A DNA stretch of 64,000 nt, taken from Phaeotremella fagi. Its lineage: Eukaryota; Basidiomycota; Tremellomycetes; Tremellales; Phaeotremellaceae. Below are positions 11,556-22,236 of the stretch, one piece after another. The translations under genes were made by a program, and so were the position numbers. The stretch covers positions 1 through 64,000 of the forward strand of contig BCHU01000010.1 in NCBI GenBank assembly GCA_001599715.1, given 5' to 3'. The notes under the pieces were generated by a model. The model was not told the DNA's origin, did not search any database, and saw nothing but the letters and a program-made list of their open reading frames with translations. Each line of letters opens with the position of its first letter. The first letter of the stretch is position 1.

Positions 11556-11891
11556 TTTGGTGAATGAAGAGATAGATGGAATTGAAAAGAAATACAAATT
11601 TAGAACGGACAACGCCGTGTCGATCGCATGGTGCTAATCTGATAAAACTCGACATTACTGTAAGGGCTTTATCGGCCGATTAAACTGCACTAAAGACCAT
11701 ATCTCCCCACTGAAATGGAGGTCTTGACTGAACGCTGTGCCGTAAATCCACTGCAGGTAACAAAAGAGAGGCTTGAGGTCTGCAGTTTACCAAGCACACC
11801 CCACGTCCAAAATCTTAGCAATCCCCTCCACCTCCACTTCCAACATCATATATGAATACCTACGATACTTGATTGTTCTCCATTTACAAAC
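11556..11891. promoter_or_regulatory. Divergent promoter between DHA1 MFS and NmrA-like genes
   Basis: This 336-bp interval lies between two divergent intronless genes. An AT-rich CATATATGAATA at about 11846 is a plausible TATA element for the plus-strand gene. A shared promoter suggests joint expression. Confidence 0.45.
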
Positions 11892-12776
11892 ATGATTCCC
11901 GTACTCATACTTGGCGCTGGTGAATTAGGACTAGCAATCTTGAATGGATTACTCTCGCATCCATCCAAACCATCCGTTTCGGTCCTTCTTCGACCTGATT
12001 CGTCATCAATCAAAAGTATACCTCAAGAGGTGGAAATTGTATATGGAAATCTTTCGGATCCAACACCCATCTTATCAAAACTACTGCAACCCTTCAAAAT
12101 CGTGATTTCAGCATCAGGTTTCTCAGGGGGAAAGGGGTCCCAAATGCACATTGCTCAAGCAGTACTTGAGGCCTCGGTAGAATGGTATTTCCCTTGGCAA
12201 TTCGGTGTAGACTATGATATAATCGGTAGAGGTAGCAGTCAACCTTTGTTCGACGAACAACTAGATGTGCGTGATTTGTTACGTTCACAGCAAAAAGTTA
12301 AATGGACGATCGTTTCGACAGGATTATTCACTTCCTTTTTGTTTGAACCATCTTTCTGCGTCGATCTCAAAGAAAACAAGTCCGCTGCGGTGATTGCTAT
12401 CGGATCGTGGGATAATCTGATAACTGTTACACCTGCTGGAGATATTGGTAAAATAGTTGCGAGAATCGTCTGCGAAGAGCCTAGTTACGGTGTCATCCAT
12501 GTCGCATCCGATACTTCCAGTTTCCGTGGAGTCGTAGAACTGCTTGAAAGACACGGGTGGAAAGTTGACAGGCAACTCAAGTCCGTAGACGACCTCGAAA
12601 CAGAACTCGAAACAAACCCAGACGTGATGTTGAGGTACAAGGTTGTGTGGGCTCTGAACAAAGGCGTCGCATGGGAAGTGGATCAGACTTGGAACGGTCG
12701 AAGAGGTATTGAGATGGAGAATCTTGGCAAATGGTTGCATCTCAAAGAAGCTGAATGTGAATATGGCGGTAATTAA
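11892..12776 (+). CDS. NmrA-like / isoflavone-reductase-like oxidoreductase, intronless
   Basis: One open frame of 294 aa. The N-terminus VLILGAGELGLAIL forms the Rossmann GxGxxG loop. YFPWQFGVDYD takes the place of the usual PSEFG motif of the NmrA group. The remainder (FTSFLFEP, LITVTPAGDIGKIVARI) fits the NmrA-like / aromatic alcohol reductase fold found in fungal metabolite clusters. It is distant from the other copy at 7032-7948, so not a recent duplicate. A cytosolic NADPH-dependent reduction is likely, with unknown substrate. Confidence 0.85.
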   Translation: MIPVLILGAGELGLAILNGLLSHPSKPSVSVLLRPDSSSIKSIPQEVEIVYGNLSDPTPILSKLLQPFKIVISASGFSGGKGSQMHIAQAVLEASVEWYFPWQFGVDYDIIGRGSSQPLFDEQLDVRDLLRSQQKVKWTIVSTGLFTSFLFEPSFCVDLKENKSAAVIAIGSWDNLITVTPAGDIGKIVARIVCEEPSYGVIHVASDTSSFRGVVELLERHGWKVDRQLKSVDDLETELETNPDVMLRYKVVWALNKGVAWEVDQTWNGRRGIEMENLGKWLHLKEAECEYGGN

Positions 12777-12900
12777 CGGAAGACTTTAAACTCAAGCTCA
12801 TAAACTCGTAAACCTCTCTCGGTTGCTCGGACCGATCAGCTGACCACGGTGTCTATGTATATAATTCAGATGCATCTATTGGACAAGTCCCAACTGCACC

Positions 12901-13969
12901 ATGACTATCACACCGTATCCCACTGAACGTATTGGAAGTGTAATCCTTCGACCGCTGCATCCTACATTCGCTGCAGAAGGAAGTGGAGTTGATTTTGACA
13001 ATGTGACTCAAGAGGTCGTAGACGACATCAAAGTGGCGTTGGCCAAGGTGGGTATGGTTTAAACCCCACTAACAATCAGTACGGTGTGATCATGTTTCGA
13101 CAAACAGGTCTAGACGACGCGAGACACGTCGAAATGTCACATAAATTCGGTGATCTCGATGATATCAAACCGTTTGTCGCTGGTCTTGGCCAAATCAACA
13201 GGTTGTCGTCTGATTACCTTTTTGACGTTTCCAATGTGGATCCAGATGGGAACATTACACAGCCGGGGACCAAAAGGGAGTTGTTGCTTCGATGTAATTT
13301 ACTGTTCCACACGGACAGTGCGTTCAATCCAAGACGTGCAGGTATCTCTCTTCTACTTGCTCATGAACTCCCGCCAAAGGGGACTGGCGGGAACACCGAA
13401 TTCGCAGATTCAAGAACTGCATACGATGAACTAGATCAAGAGACAAAGTCTAGAATCGACGATTACGTCCTCAACAATTCCCAATATCAATGTAGGAAAT
13501 CTGCCAATCCTGGACATCCATTCTTTTCACAGCCAGAGGTGAGGCGTAATAAGAGTACACTGACCTTAGAACGACCCGATGAACAATCGATTCGGTTTAC
13601 ACAAATTGGTTCAAATCCACGAACCGTCTGGACGCAAGAACCTCTACATCGCAGCTCATGCACATCACGTCGAGGGACTACCTGTTGAAGAGGGTCAAGC
13701 GGAGATTCAAAAGTTGCAAGAACACGCTGGTCAGGAGAAGTAGGTGCACCCAATACCCCGCTGAGACCAGATACTGCTACTCCATGACATGGAACGATCC
13801 AGGGGATTTGCTCATCTGGGACAACACCTGTACGATGCATCGTGCGGTTCCTGGTTCGTTTGAGGGAAAGTATAAGAGAGATCTAAGAAGAACAACGGTC
13901 CATGACATGTCATCCCAGGCTTGGGGTTTGAACGAGAAAGGTGCGACTTGGAGATCAGGTCTTCCTTAG
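12901..13969 (+). CDS. TfdA/TauD-family alpha-ketoglutarate-dependent dioxygenase
   Basis: Four exons (12901-13047, 13080-13538, 13570-13739, 13771-13969) encode 324 aa. The iron-binding HxD is in LLFHTDSAFNPRRAG, the distal histidine in TCTMHRAV, and the 2-oxoglutarate-binding arginines in YKRDLRRTTV. The stretch HELPPKGTGGNTEFADSR is characteristic of the TfdA branch (2,4-dichlorophenoxyacetate and related ether or aryl-oxyalkanoate oxygenases). TauD/JLP1-type sulfonate dioxygenases are the next closest option. It ends 25 bp before the end of the convergent ETHE1-like gene. If the true substrate is a sulfonate, the two would form a short sulfur-handling pair (inference). Confidence 0.9.
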
Positions 13970-13994
13970 GTAGTGTAGTGATGTACATGTATAA

Positions 13995-15171
13995 TCAAAA
14001 CAACGTAACTTCCCCGTGTAATGGGATTCTAACATATCTATTTCCGTTGTCAGCAGGTGGAACCCTCCCACCGCGTAGATTAAACTGAAGTGCCGCATGA
14101 AGTAACCGTGGTGTCCCCAGGACAGCGTCTCTTTCTTCTCTCATTTTGACAAAGGACTCGAGGGTAGCGTTGGAATTGAGGTGTTTATTGTGTTGAGCTT
14201 GTTCTGCTACCGTGACCATGCATTGGTGGTCACGATTGGTGGGGTAGTCATGACCTGGGGTCAGTTTGAACATGCAACGACCTACCTGAAAATACCCTCG
14301 TCGACGGTGGTAAACTCAGTATCCTTCTGACCGAAGTGTAAAGAGCAGTAGCGTCTCCCCCAGGAAAGTCAACCCTGGCAGAACCAACGTCGGGCCTAGA
14401 CATCAGTACACCATGGACACAGATACTTACAAAAAAATCGAATCCCCCGCAAACAAACTGTCGCCAATGAGTAAACCCATACTATCAGGTGTATGACCGG
14501 GAAGGGGGAAAGTGTGAACTTCCAGGGACCCAAGTTTGAACCTCCCATCGTCTTCTAGATAGCTATCAAAAACGTCTTGAAAATCTTTATCAGAATAACC
14601 GTAAACACTGGCAAAAGTTTTCTGAACTTGGGTGACTTTTCTACCGATTGATATGGGTGTATCACCGCCGAGAGCCTGTCATCAGTGTGTTGATTGACGT
14701 GACGTACCACTTTTAAAGCAAAAGCCCCACTTAGATGATCAGCATGAACGTGAGTTTCCACAATCCCCGTTATTCTATATTCCAACTCTTTGGTAAATGA
14801 CAACAGCTCCTTGACAGATTTAGTCTGAACGGCCCCACTGAAATTGTCATAATCCAGAACGGGGTCTATCACCAACGCTTGATAGGTGTTTGGGTCGATC
14901 ACTAGATAAGTCCAGGTGGAAGTTTGGTTATCGAAAAAGCTGTGAACTAGCGGTGATGTTGATGAGGTGGATGGATGGGTGGAGAACGGTTTGATCGCTG
15001 AGGTCAGTTGGAGATTTGATGGAACCTACATTTTTCTGAAAGAATTGAATAAGTCGATGGAAGGTATTTGGAGTAGGCTGAGGAGTGGTATGAACGGAGG
15101 TTAATGGATGAGTCGATACGCTTCAACCTTGATCTGATAACAGGGATGAACCTGTGAGTTGGTGCTTTCAT
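13995..15171 (-). CDS. Mitochondrial persulfide dioxygenase (ETHE1-like metallo-beta-lactamase)
   Basis: Five exons (15171-15030, 14997-14708, 14675-14431, 14395-14286, 14254-13995) encode 348 aa. The first ~50 residues are basic and Ser-rich without acidic residues at the start (MKAPTHRFIPVIRSRLKR), fitting a mitochondrial import signal. The catalytic domain shows VIDPVLDYD, the metal motif THVHADHLSGA, GHTPDSMG, the ETHE1 signature PDVGSARVDFPGG, and GHDYPTNRD. The enzyme oxidises glutathione persulfide to sulfite in the mitochondrial matrix during sulfide detoxification. It faces a TfdA/TauD dioxygenase tail to tail. Confidence 0.92.
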
Positions 15172-15320
15172 CTGTACATGATGATAGATAAATGTAGAAG
15201 TAAAATTAATCTAACTCGTTGTTAATTTGTTGATTCGGAATTGCCCACACCTCCATTAATTACGAATTGCATGAAATTGTCTACCATATCTAATGTTACA
15301 AATACAACTAACAAACCACC

Positions 15321-17519
15321 CTACCCAGATTTACTCCTAGCAACTTCCTCTTCGATAGCCTTCTTACCAGCTTCTGAAAGTGTTGGTCTACCATTGGAGT
15401 AATCCTTTTCGAAATAAACCGATTCATGCCTGGTGTCAGCTCGGCCCCATATCTTACTCACTCCTTCCCATCAGTCTTCAACTTGGCTGCAATGTCTCTT
15501 TGACGTTGTTCAATGACTTGTTTTTGTTTCGTCGCTTCACCCCAGTTCTTGGACAACAGTTGTTGAGTAACTGGATCCCACATTTTTCTTGATTCTTGAG
15601 CGTCTTGTTCTGCGAGTGATCTGACTGATTTCGGGATCAAGGCCAATTGATCGAGATCAAGAAGTATAGTCCATTCCTGAAGTCAGCTTTGGAACTATAC
15701 TTAACCCACCTTGTCACCCTTTTTCTTGTACCGGACTTGTTTCATCCAACATCCTTCAATGTACCCAACCACCTTGTCCACTGGCACTTGTTTAGTCTTG
15801 GTGTAAGATTCTTCATCCGTTCCAGGGGTGTACTTGTAGATGACACCGTCGAGTAGGAAACGTGGTTTGCCGATCCAAGATTCATCCTTGTAATCCAACA
15901 AGGTTCTGTATTTCGTCTTGCCTTCACCTCCACGACATGTGACTGAGATGGTGTCTGAGATGGTGCCGTAGTAAGCTCCCTTGAGAATACCGTTGACTTG
16001 GGCGGAAGGGTGAGTGATTTGATATTCCTAAAGTCAGCAAGAACAAACTCCAAACCCACCTCTCCCTTGCCAGGTCCATCTCGGGTAATTCTAACAAAGA
16101 TACCTAGATTCATGGGTCCAGGACCAACTCGAACGGCTAACGTCAGCTAGGTCTTTGAGCCCACTTACACATTCCTGACACTTTGGCAGCGATTTGATCC
16201 ACACCAACAGCTTCTATACCCTTCTCTGGACAGCCATAGTACGCAGCAGAGATAGGTGGGTGGTGAGAGATTTGTTCGCACTGTTGTTAACTCTGACCTT
16301 TATTGGACTTACCAAAAACACAACAGACACCTTGTGAGACTCATCCACACCGCTATCAGGTTGACCCTCGATCTCTTCGCCTGGTCCAGGAATGAGTCGA
16401 TTCAACAAAGCTACGTCTAATGATTTGACACTGCTTCCAGAAGGTTTAACTGATTTCTTTGACGTCTTTGATGAAGTTGACTTGATACTAGCTGAATCTG
16501 AAGCAGCGAACCCTCCGTCTTCTGGACGAAGGACAGGTGTTGTCCAACCTGAACCACCTTGTCCTCCGTAAGCTGGTTCACCTGGGATCGGTACGTGGAC
16601 GTGGGTTCTGACAACTGGTTCACCGGTTTTCTTGTCAATCACCAAAGGTGGTAAACGCCAAGAACAACGAAAGTGTTCACCTGGGGAGTTAGCTGGGATC
16701 GTACATTCACTCACCAAGAGCAGAGTTGTATGGCTTGCCCAATCTAGCTCGAACGAATTTCAAATCTTTGGAAAAAGTGAATCTCAAAACAGCCAACATT
16801 CTTTCCAATTCATCAGAAGAGTCGCCGATACTACAGTCAGCTTGATACCAAACTCCAACCTACGCAGCGAATATATCAGCTCGATCAGCGTATTGCCAGT
16901 ATTCAAGGTTGGGAATGGGTTCGAGTAACGAAGCGGGTAGAGATAGACGCCTGAGGTCAGAAGGATCCACGTTCTCACTCACAGATTGGCAATGTCTTTG
17001 ACTCCCATTAACCTAGAAGTTAGAGGGGTACGACAATGGACCTACTTTTTCAACAAACCCAACAACACCTTCATCTTCGATTCCTCACCTCCACCACCAA
17101 CTTCTGGGAGTGTTGCTGGAGCGCCTGATTCATCGGTGAAGCTGGGAATGGCTAGGGTGGAGTTAGCAATTATCGATGACGGATAGGTGAGTGACTGGTG
17201 ACACCAAGGATAGTGACGAGCCGACAGGTGTGAAGCGAACACTCTATTGTGATCGCACGACAGAAAGCTTTATCCTACAACTGCTTTGACCCGTTTCCAA
17301 CCATCACTTCACCACAAACGTGCACATCTGTTTGGTCTCCACTGGGAGATGACTCGCTTTGGATCAACCCAAATCACCCTAATTACGAACGACTCTTCTC
17401 ATGATACCAGATAACACCCCCTCATACCCTTCTCCCACGACCTGCAGATAAACAAGCCACTCACTAGCATCGTCGTCAGTCGGAACGTCAACTCTTTCGG
17501 TGGATCTGTTGACAGCCAT
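15321..17519 (-). CDS. Oxysterol-binding protein homologue (Osh6/Osh7-type lipid transfer protein)
   Basis: Eleven exons (17519-17465, 17151-17046, 17012-16983, 16950-16864, 16830-16715, 16680-16313, 16280-16169, 16136-16060, 16027-15710, 15676-15462, 15429-15321) give about 530 aa. The ORD fingerprint CEQISHHPPISAAYYGC is intact. SLPASLLEPIPNLEYW forms the lid/entry region, and GKPYNSALGEHFRC precedes a low-complexity Ser-rich insertion of ~70 residues that makes the protein longer than yeast Osh6/7. It should exchange phosphatidylserine or sterol for PI4P at ER contact sites. The 5' end is uncertain: joining the first exon needs a 313-nt intron, and the first exon could instead read on in frame as SEWLVYLQVVGEGYEG. 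Confidence 0.88.
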
Positions 17520-17846
17520 GGCGGGAGATGGAGGATAGGGGTTGGGTCAAATGGGATAGAGAAATGGTCAAGATGGGAGATAATGGGTGAAAAGCGATAC
17601 GATTGGATGAAGAATATATATGTACAAGATGAATAAATGTTTATTCAAAAATGAGTAGATAGATAGAGATTGAACGTTTAATGTTAGGCCAAGTCTCATA
17701 TGACGCAGGGTATAAAATGCATACGGACATTTGCGGGAATAGACTATTAATTCTTTATTTGTGAGTGCCGTTAAGAATGTTTTTGTTTTCTTAAAGCAAA
17801 TCGTTCAATGATCTTCACCTACTACTTATTCTAAGAACACATCACA
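17520..17846. other. Divergent promoter of OSBP-like and RPC7-like genes
   Basis: An interval of 327 bp between divergent starts. It is AT-rich (TATATATGTACAAGATGAATA near 17618) and likely carries both promoters. No further element was identified. Confidence 0.4.
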
Positions 17847-18744
17847 ATGTCTAGAGGTGGCTTCAGAGGTCGTGGAGGTGGGCGAGGTGGTGGCTCAGAT
17901 GCCAGAAATCCTCTAGCTGGAACTTTCGGTTCAATGTCTCAATTGGAAATCAGAGAATCTTTGAGTCGTCCAACTCAACACAGTGGAATGCTGTATCCTG
18001 TAGGTCCGGTGATGTTACTTGAACTAACCTCTAGCCCCTTGACGAAGCTTCAACTTCGTACCTACCTGCACCATCACAGTTCGAAGATTCGATTGTTGAT
18101 TATACGATCGAACTAAACGGGATACTGGAGCATGGAATGAACGATGGACAGGGAAACGTCCCTGTTCCATGGAGAATCGAAGGTGAAAGAAAAGTTGTCG
18201 GGATAGGTAAGTCTCCAAGTAATCAAATCTGACCCTTCAGAAATCGAGTCCTACTCGAATAGAATAAAACCTGTTGAAGAAAAACAAAAGAATTCAGGTC
18301 AAGTGATCTTAGATATAGAAGCGTTGAAACTGGATAAACAATTCTTTCCACCAACGTTATGGCGTGAATATTTTGAAGGGAAGTGGAGAGTCAAACCAGG
18401 TAGGTTATTGGATCTTGGGCTATACTGATATCACACTAGAACCTGCACAAAAACGAAAACGTGACATTGATGATATCGAGAATGGAGAGGACAAGGACGA
18501 TGACGATGCTGTAAGTAAACTCACTCGACCATCACTGACGCCAGGAAAAATCCGAAAACGACCATTCATCTGAAGAAGATTTCGACTTTGACGAGGACGA
18601 TTCAGATCAGGATTACGACAACAACCATTTCGATAACGGGGAAGGCGATGACGATTCTGGTGGGGACGAGGGTGGTGGTAAGTGGTGCCGCTTTTTGGAG
18701 ATAATATCTAATTTTCCACAGATGACGGCGGTTTCGATGATTGA
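17847..18744 (+). CDS. RPC31: RNA polymerase III subunit RPC7 (Rpc31) homologue
   Basis: Six exons (17847-17999, 18035-18206, 18241-18399, 18440-18510, 18545-18677, 18722-18744) encode 236 aa. Features fit Rpc31/RPC7: a Gly/Arg-rich start (SRGGFRGRGGGRGGG), a middle segment with LFFPP-like QFFPPTLWREYFEGKW, and a very acidic C-terminal third ending DDGGFDD, the conserved tail of the family. Rpc31 belongs to the Rpc82-Rpc34-Rpc31 trimer that opens the promoter for tRNA and 5S rRNA transcription in the nucleus. The last coding exon is only 23 nt. Confidence 0.85.
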
Positions 18745-18917
18745 ATCTACATGTACTTTTTGGCAAATCTTATTACGACCAGGCTTATGCAACTGTATAC
18801 ACATGGATACATCGTTTGTCCTCCAACGCTCGAACTGATATTTAGATGCCACCACTCATTTTCACATCAGAACTTCACAACTACGGAATTGGACTAGAGA
18901 ACTGACTCGATCCCCAC

Positions 18918-20741
18918 TTAACCCCTCATTTCAATCCCTCTTCTGGCGTTTGGACTCTTACCGAAGACGTGATTAGCTCTCAGCTTTCCATTGATATTAC
19001 TCGTTGAGTCCGAAGAGAAAACATCTGTCTCGCAGTTGCCACCAACTGTCAAACTACTTCCACCGCTCGTCTCGGATCCAACTATGCAATCCTTGCCAAT
19101 ATTGGTCGTACCCCTGTAAACGAAATTCCTCTGACCACGAAGACCACCTTTGATGTTTAACGATCTTGTTGTCTCGATATCATCTCCGACTATGAAATCG
19201 AAATCGAATGTGGTCGTCCCTTGACAAGTCGCTTTACCTCTGATATCAGCTTCACCGTGAACTGTAAAGCTGCTCGTAGAGAACAAGTCGTTCTGAACAA
19301 CCAAGTCGTGATCAATAGTGGTCGTCCCTTCACATGTTGCTCTGCCTTTGATATCAGCTTTACCGCGAACCGTTAAGCTGCCCGTGGAGAGCAAGTCGTT
19401 CTGAACAACCAAGTCGTGATCAATGGTGGTGACGCCTTCGTAGGTCGCTTTACCGTTGATGTCAGCTTTACCGCCAACCGTAAAGCTGCTCGTGGAAAAC
19501 AAGTCGTTCTGAACAATCAAGTCCTCATCAATCTTGGTGACACCTTTGCAAGTCGCTTTACCTTTGATTGAAGCTTTGCCGTAAATATTAAGGCTACTTG
19601 AGCAGAGTAGATTATTTTGAACAATTAACTGTCGGTGCACAGTCGAGACACCGTTGAGACTAGCTTCACCTTGTATCTCACACCCTTCGAAAATAGTGAG
19701 AGAACTTTTTGTCTTTAAGTAACCTTTGATACCAAGACCTCCTTTGAAGTACGAAACTCCTCCCAGGTCTACGTTGCCTCCTAAATAAGTGAATTGATAG
19801 ACGGTGAGAGAGCTTGTTGTGAGTAAATCACCATGGGCTTTGAATCTGTGTATCTTGGCTACGCCGTCGAGGAAGGCTTTACCAAAGACTTCAACATTGC
19901 CATGAGCTGTGAACGAACTGAAGGCGTCGAGTCGTCTTTGAGCTGTGAGTTTATCAAAGGTACTAACACCTATCAAAGAGGTGTCACCTTCGACCTGAGT
20001 TCCACCTTTGACTTTGAGTATACTATGAGAAAGGAGGCAACCACCAATACCCAACCCTTTTTTGATAGTAGTGACACCGTGGAAGGTTGAATCGAGAAGA
20101 CTTGTTGTTGTCCCCTCGACAGTGAGGTCGTCGATGGTGATGCCGTTGATTTGGCGATCTTTGTAAGGGACGTTGTATTCACCGATAATTTCTCTACCAC
20201 GCAGATCCCCACCAATCTTTGTTAGCCCTTTGAAGGTGATTTTCCCAGTGGCGGACAAATCACTCACACAGGTTAAATCGTTTTCGAAAACAACATCACC
20301 ATCGAAATGACGGCTGGTTGGGAAGTTTTGTTTTCCAGAAAAGTAGTTAAGCGTATCACCTTGTTGCGGTTGTTTTTCTAGAGTTTCGTGGATTGGTTGA
20401 GACTTGGATTGTTCTTTTGAGTCCCCTGCTTCTGTCTTTGTAGTAGGGACGTCGAAGCCACTATCTGGAGCATCGATCATTACGAAACCGTCCTCAGCGG
20501 TGTCTTCCTTGGACAAACCCAAATTATCACTTCCCTCATCGTGGGGGTAGGTAGGAGGCTGGAGGTGCAAGTATTTGGGGTCGATTTTTGAGTATTCTGG
20601 TGGCGCATCACCATCGTAGAATTGAGTTTCTGTTTCTGAGTTTTGCGACTGTTCAGTGAAAATATCGTCCCCAACAGGTGATCGAGAGAAGTTGGAGGAG
20701 GATTCACCTTTACCGTTATTCGATTGTTGGCCGTTGCCCAT
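18918..20741 (-). CDS. Large beta-helix (bactofilin-like) repeat protein, intronless
   Basis: A single frame of 607 aa with a true ATG. Residues 1-150 are polar and disordered (GDDIFTEQSQ..., Pro/Glu-rich). From about residue 150 the chain is a chain of hexad-like strands; the best part is a 36-residue unit repeated at least five times, of the form SFTVGGKADINGKATYEG then VTTIDHDLVVQNDLLSTG. 36 residues equal two 18-residue turns of a beta-helix, the geometry of bactofilins and hexapeptide-repeat proteins. No signal peptide or membrane segment is seen, so a cytoplasmic filament or scaffold is possible. It is the first of three related genes in a row. Function is inferred from fold only. Confidence 0.8.
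   Translation of the reverse strand: MGNGQQSNNGKGESSSNFSRSPVGDDIFTEQSQNSETETQFYDGDAPPEYSKIDPKYLHLQPPTYPHDEGSDNLGLSKEDTAEDGFVMIDAPDSGFDVPTTKTEAGDSKEQSKSQPIHETLEKQPQQGDTLNYFSGKQNFPTSRHFDGDVVFENDLTCVSDLSATGKITFKGLTKIGGDLRGREIIGEYNVPYKDRQINGITIDDLTVEGTTTSLLDSTFHGVTTIKKGLGIGGCLLSHSILKVKGGTQVEGDTSLIGVSTFDKLTAQRRLDAFSSFTAHGNVEVFGKAFLDGVAKIHRFKAHGDLLTTSSLTVYQFTYLGGNVDLGGVSYFKGGLGIKGYLKTKSSLTIFEGCEIQGEASLNGVSTVHRQLIVQNNLLCSSSLNIYGKASIKGKATCKGVTKIDEDLIVQNDLFSTSSFTVGGKADINGKATYEGVTTIDHDLVVQNDLLSTGSLTVRGKADIKGRATCEGTTTIDHDLVVQNDLFSTSSFTVHGEADIRGKATCQGTTTFDFDFIVGDDIETTRSLNIKGGLRGQRNFVYRGTTNIGKDCIVGSETSGGSSLTVGGNCETDVFSSDSTSNINGKLRANHVFGKSPNARRGIEMRG
19170..19620 (-). repeat. 108-bp tandem coding repeats inside the beta-helix gene
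   Basis: Near-identical blocks beginning at about 19277, 19385 and 19493 are spaced exactly 108 bp, matching the 36-residue protein unit. Similarity decays in the flanking units. The nearly identical central copies suggest recent expansion by unequal exchange. Confidence 0.8.
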
Positions 20742-20900
20742 TATGAGTGTTGGATATTACTTTCTGAGAAGTGGGGGAAAGAAAGGGGAAGTGGTGAATA
20801 GTCTCGATAAAAAGTCTCATTTCGTCAAGAAGACACCGCTCCACTCGCCTTCTTTATTGCTCTGCCTGCCTTCTGCACACTTTCGGTCTTTCAAGGAGGA
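20742..20900 (-). promoter_or_regulatory. Duplicated promoter, copy A (607-aa gene)
   Basis: The sequence upstream of the ATG shares several blocks with that upstream of the 268-aa gene: ATTACTTTCTGA, GTGGGGGAAAGAAA, and a 20-bp identical core at 20834-20853, all in the same order and at nearly the same distance from the ATG. Confidence 0.7.
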
Positions 20901-20965
20901 ATGAAAAGATACAATTTGCAAGACACGTGTGTTGCTGCATGGAAGTTTACAGATAAATTACAATT

Positions 20966-21790
20966 TTAATTCAACGGATAGACTTGAGCACACCTCGTAT
21001 CCAAAATCCTTCCGAAAAACGACCTCATGACGGTACTTTCCATCCAACCTGTTTCTCGAGTGACGATAGTAGCAGAGGAATGACCAGAGAGTGCACCAAT
21101 CCTGACCTCACCACCAAACGTAACTCTACTACCTTCGTTGAGAGTCATTATACTCGCATTCAGCCCAGCTCTAAACACCGCAGAACCACCAATTGTAAAT
21201 ACCCCTTTGACCCAGACGATGTCGTTGAATTTGGAACTATTTGTACTTTTTAGACTGCCTTGAACCGCTAACCGACATTGAAAAGAAGGCGAAACAAACT
21301 GACAAGTACCGTTGATAAAAACGTCCCCACTGAATTGAGCTGTCCCCATTGAGACTAAAACCTCTTCTCCCTCCATCTTGATTCTATCCCCGGTGACCCA
21401 GAGATCACTATGGAAATTGAGATCACCAGTTGTTTCCAAAAAACTTGTAAGGACCGGTTGAAAGAATTCAGCCCCCGAGCGAGCTTTGAGTCTGTTACTG
21501 ACGACGATGTTGGCTTCTTTGACATCATGATACATTTCAAGGTTGTTTGGATAAGTCTCGAGCTCTTGGTGATGGTTTAGAAATTTGAACTCTGATATTG
21601 TAAGCGGTCTATGGATGTCGATGTCTCCCCAGCAATCGACCATATTCAACAGCCTTCTTGGTGCTTTACTCTCATCTGTGATGTCTCGATTAGATTCGCG
21701 TAGAGCGACAATCTGGTTGTGAACAAATCCATCCGGTTCTCTGTTCCAATAGGTGGCTGCCAAAGGGAAATAGAAAGGCTCAGTAGACAT
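20966..21790 (-). CDS. Beta-helix (bactofilin-like) repeat protein, second of three
   Basis: An intronless frame of 274 aa with an ATG at 21790. The N-terminal half is globular-looking (NREPDGFVHNQIVALRES...), without the acidic leader of its neighbours. The C-terminal half has short beta-strand repeats of the same style, for example SVLVSMGTAQFSGDVFING-like and TIGGSAVFRAGLNASIMTL. It lies between the other two genes on the same strand with a 224-bp spacer to the 607-aa gene. Relationship is by repeat style and location; I cannot align it confidently along its length. Confidence 0.68.
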   Translation of the reverse strand: MSTEPFYFPLAATYWNREPDGFVHNQIVALRESNRDITDESKAPRRLLNMVDCWGDIDIHRPLTISEFKFLNHHQELETYPNNLEMYHDVKEANIVVSNRLKARSGAEFFQPVLTSFLETTGDLNFHSDLWVTGDRIKMEGEEVLVSMGTAQFSGDVFINGTCQFVSPSFQCRLAVQGSLKSTNSSKFNDIVWVKGVFTIGGSAVFRAGLNASIMTLNEGSRVTFGGEVRIGALSGHSSATIVTRETGWMESTVMRSFFGRILDTRCAQVYPLN

Positions 21791-22236
21791 GGCGATTGAG
21801 GTTAATGTTAATTGGAGCTTGGAAATAAAGAGGTGACTATATTTTTGTCAACTTCCAACTGCCTTCGAAGAAGTCTGCGCTTCTGACTTCCAGACTTCAA
21901 ATGCAAGTGAAGCAATCTACGGATCGCTCTATGCATCAAGCTTGACAGATTCAGAATCATGCTATCAATCAAACATACCCTACTGCTTCCAGGCAGTCTC
22001 AACAACTTCCCGTCCCCTTTCAGCGTTCCTTGAAATCGTGAATTTCTAGCCAATGCTGCACTCATTTCACTTGTTTTTAAAATCAAACACGATCTTGCAT
22101 AGGCGACGTTACGTCAAGGAGGAATTCCAATCAGGCAGGATTACCCTACACGCCTTGACACATCTTTCATCGAGCTAGAACTATTTATACAACACACCAT
22201 CTTCCTCCACTACAGACCTCAATTTGGGTTGCCACC
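21791..22236. other. Spacer between second and third beta-helix genes
   Basis: A 446-bp interval that should carry the promoter of the 274-aa gene. A minus-strand frame (21808-22086) contains FQGTLKGDGKLL, weakly reminiscent of the strand repeats of the neighbours, but starts without an ATG; it may be a relic of another copy. Confidence 0.3.

Noticed and set aside
21808..22086. Minus-strand frame with FQGTLKGDGKLL as a fourth beta-helix gene
   Set aside because: It lacks an ATG, and the similarity covers only about a dozen residues; it may be a relic but cannot be supported.
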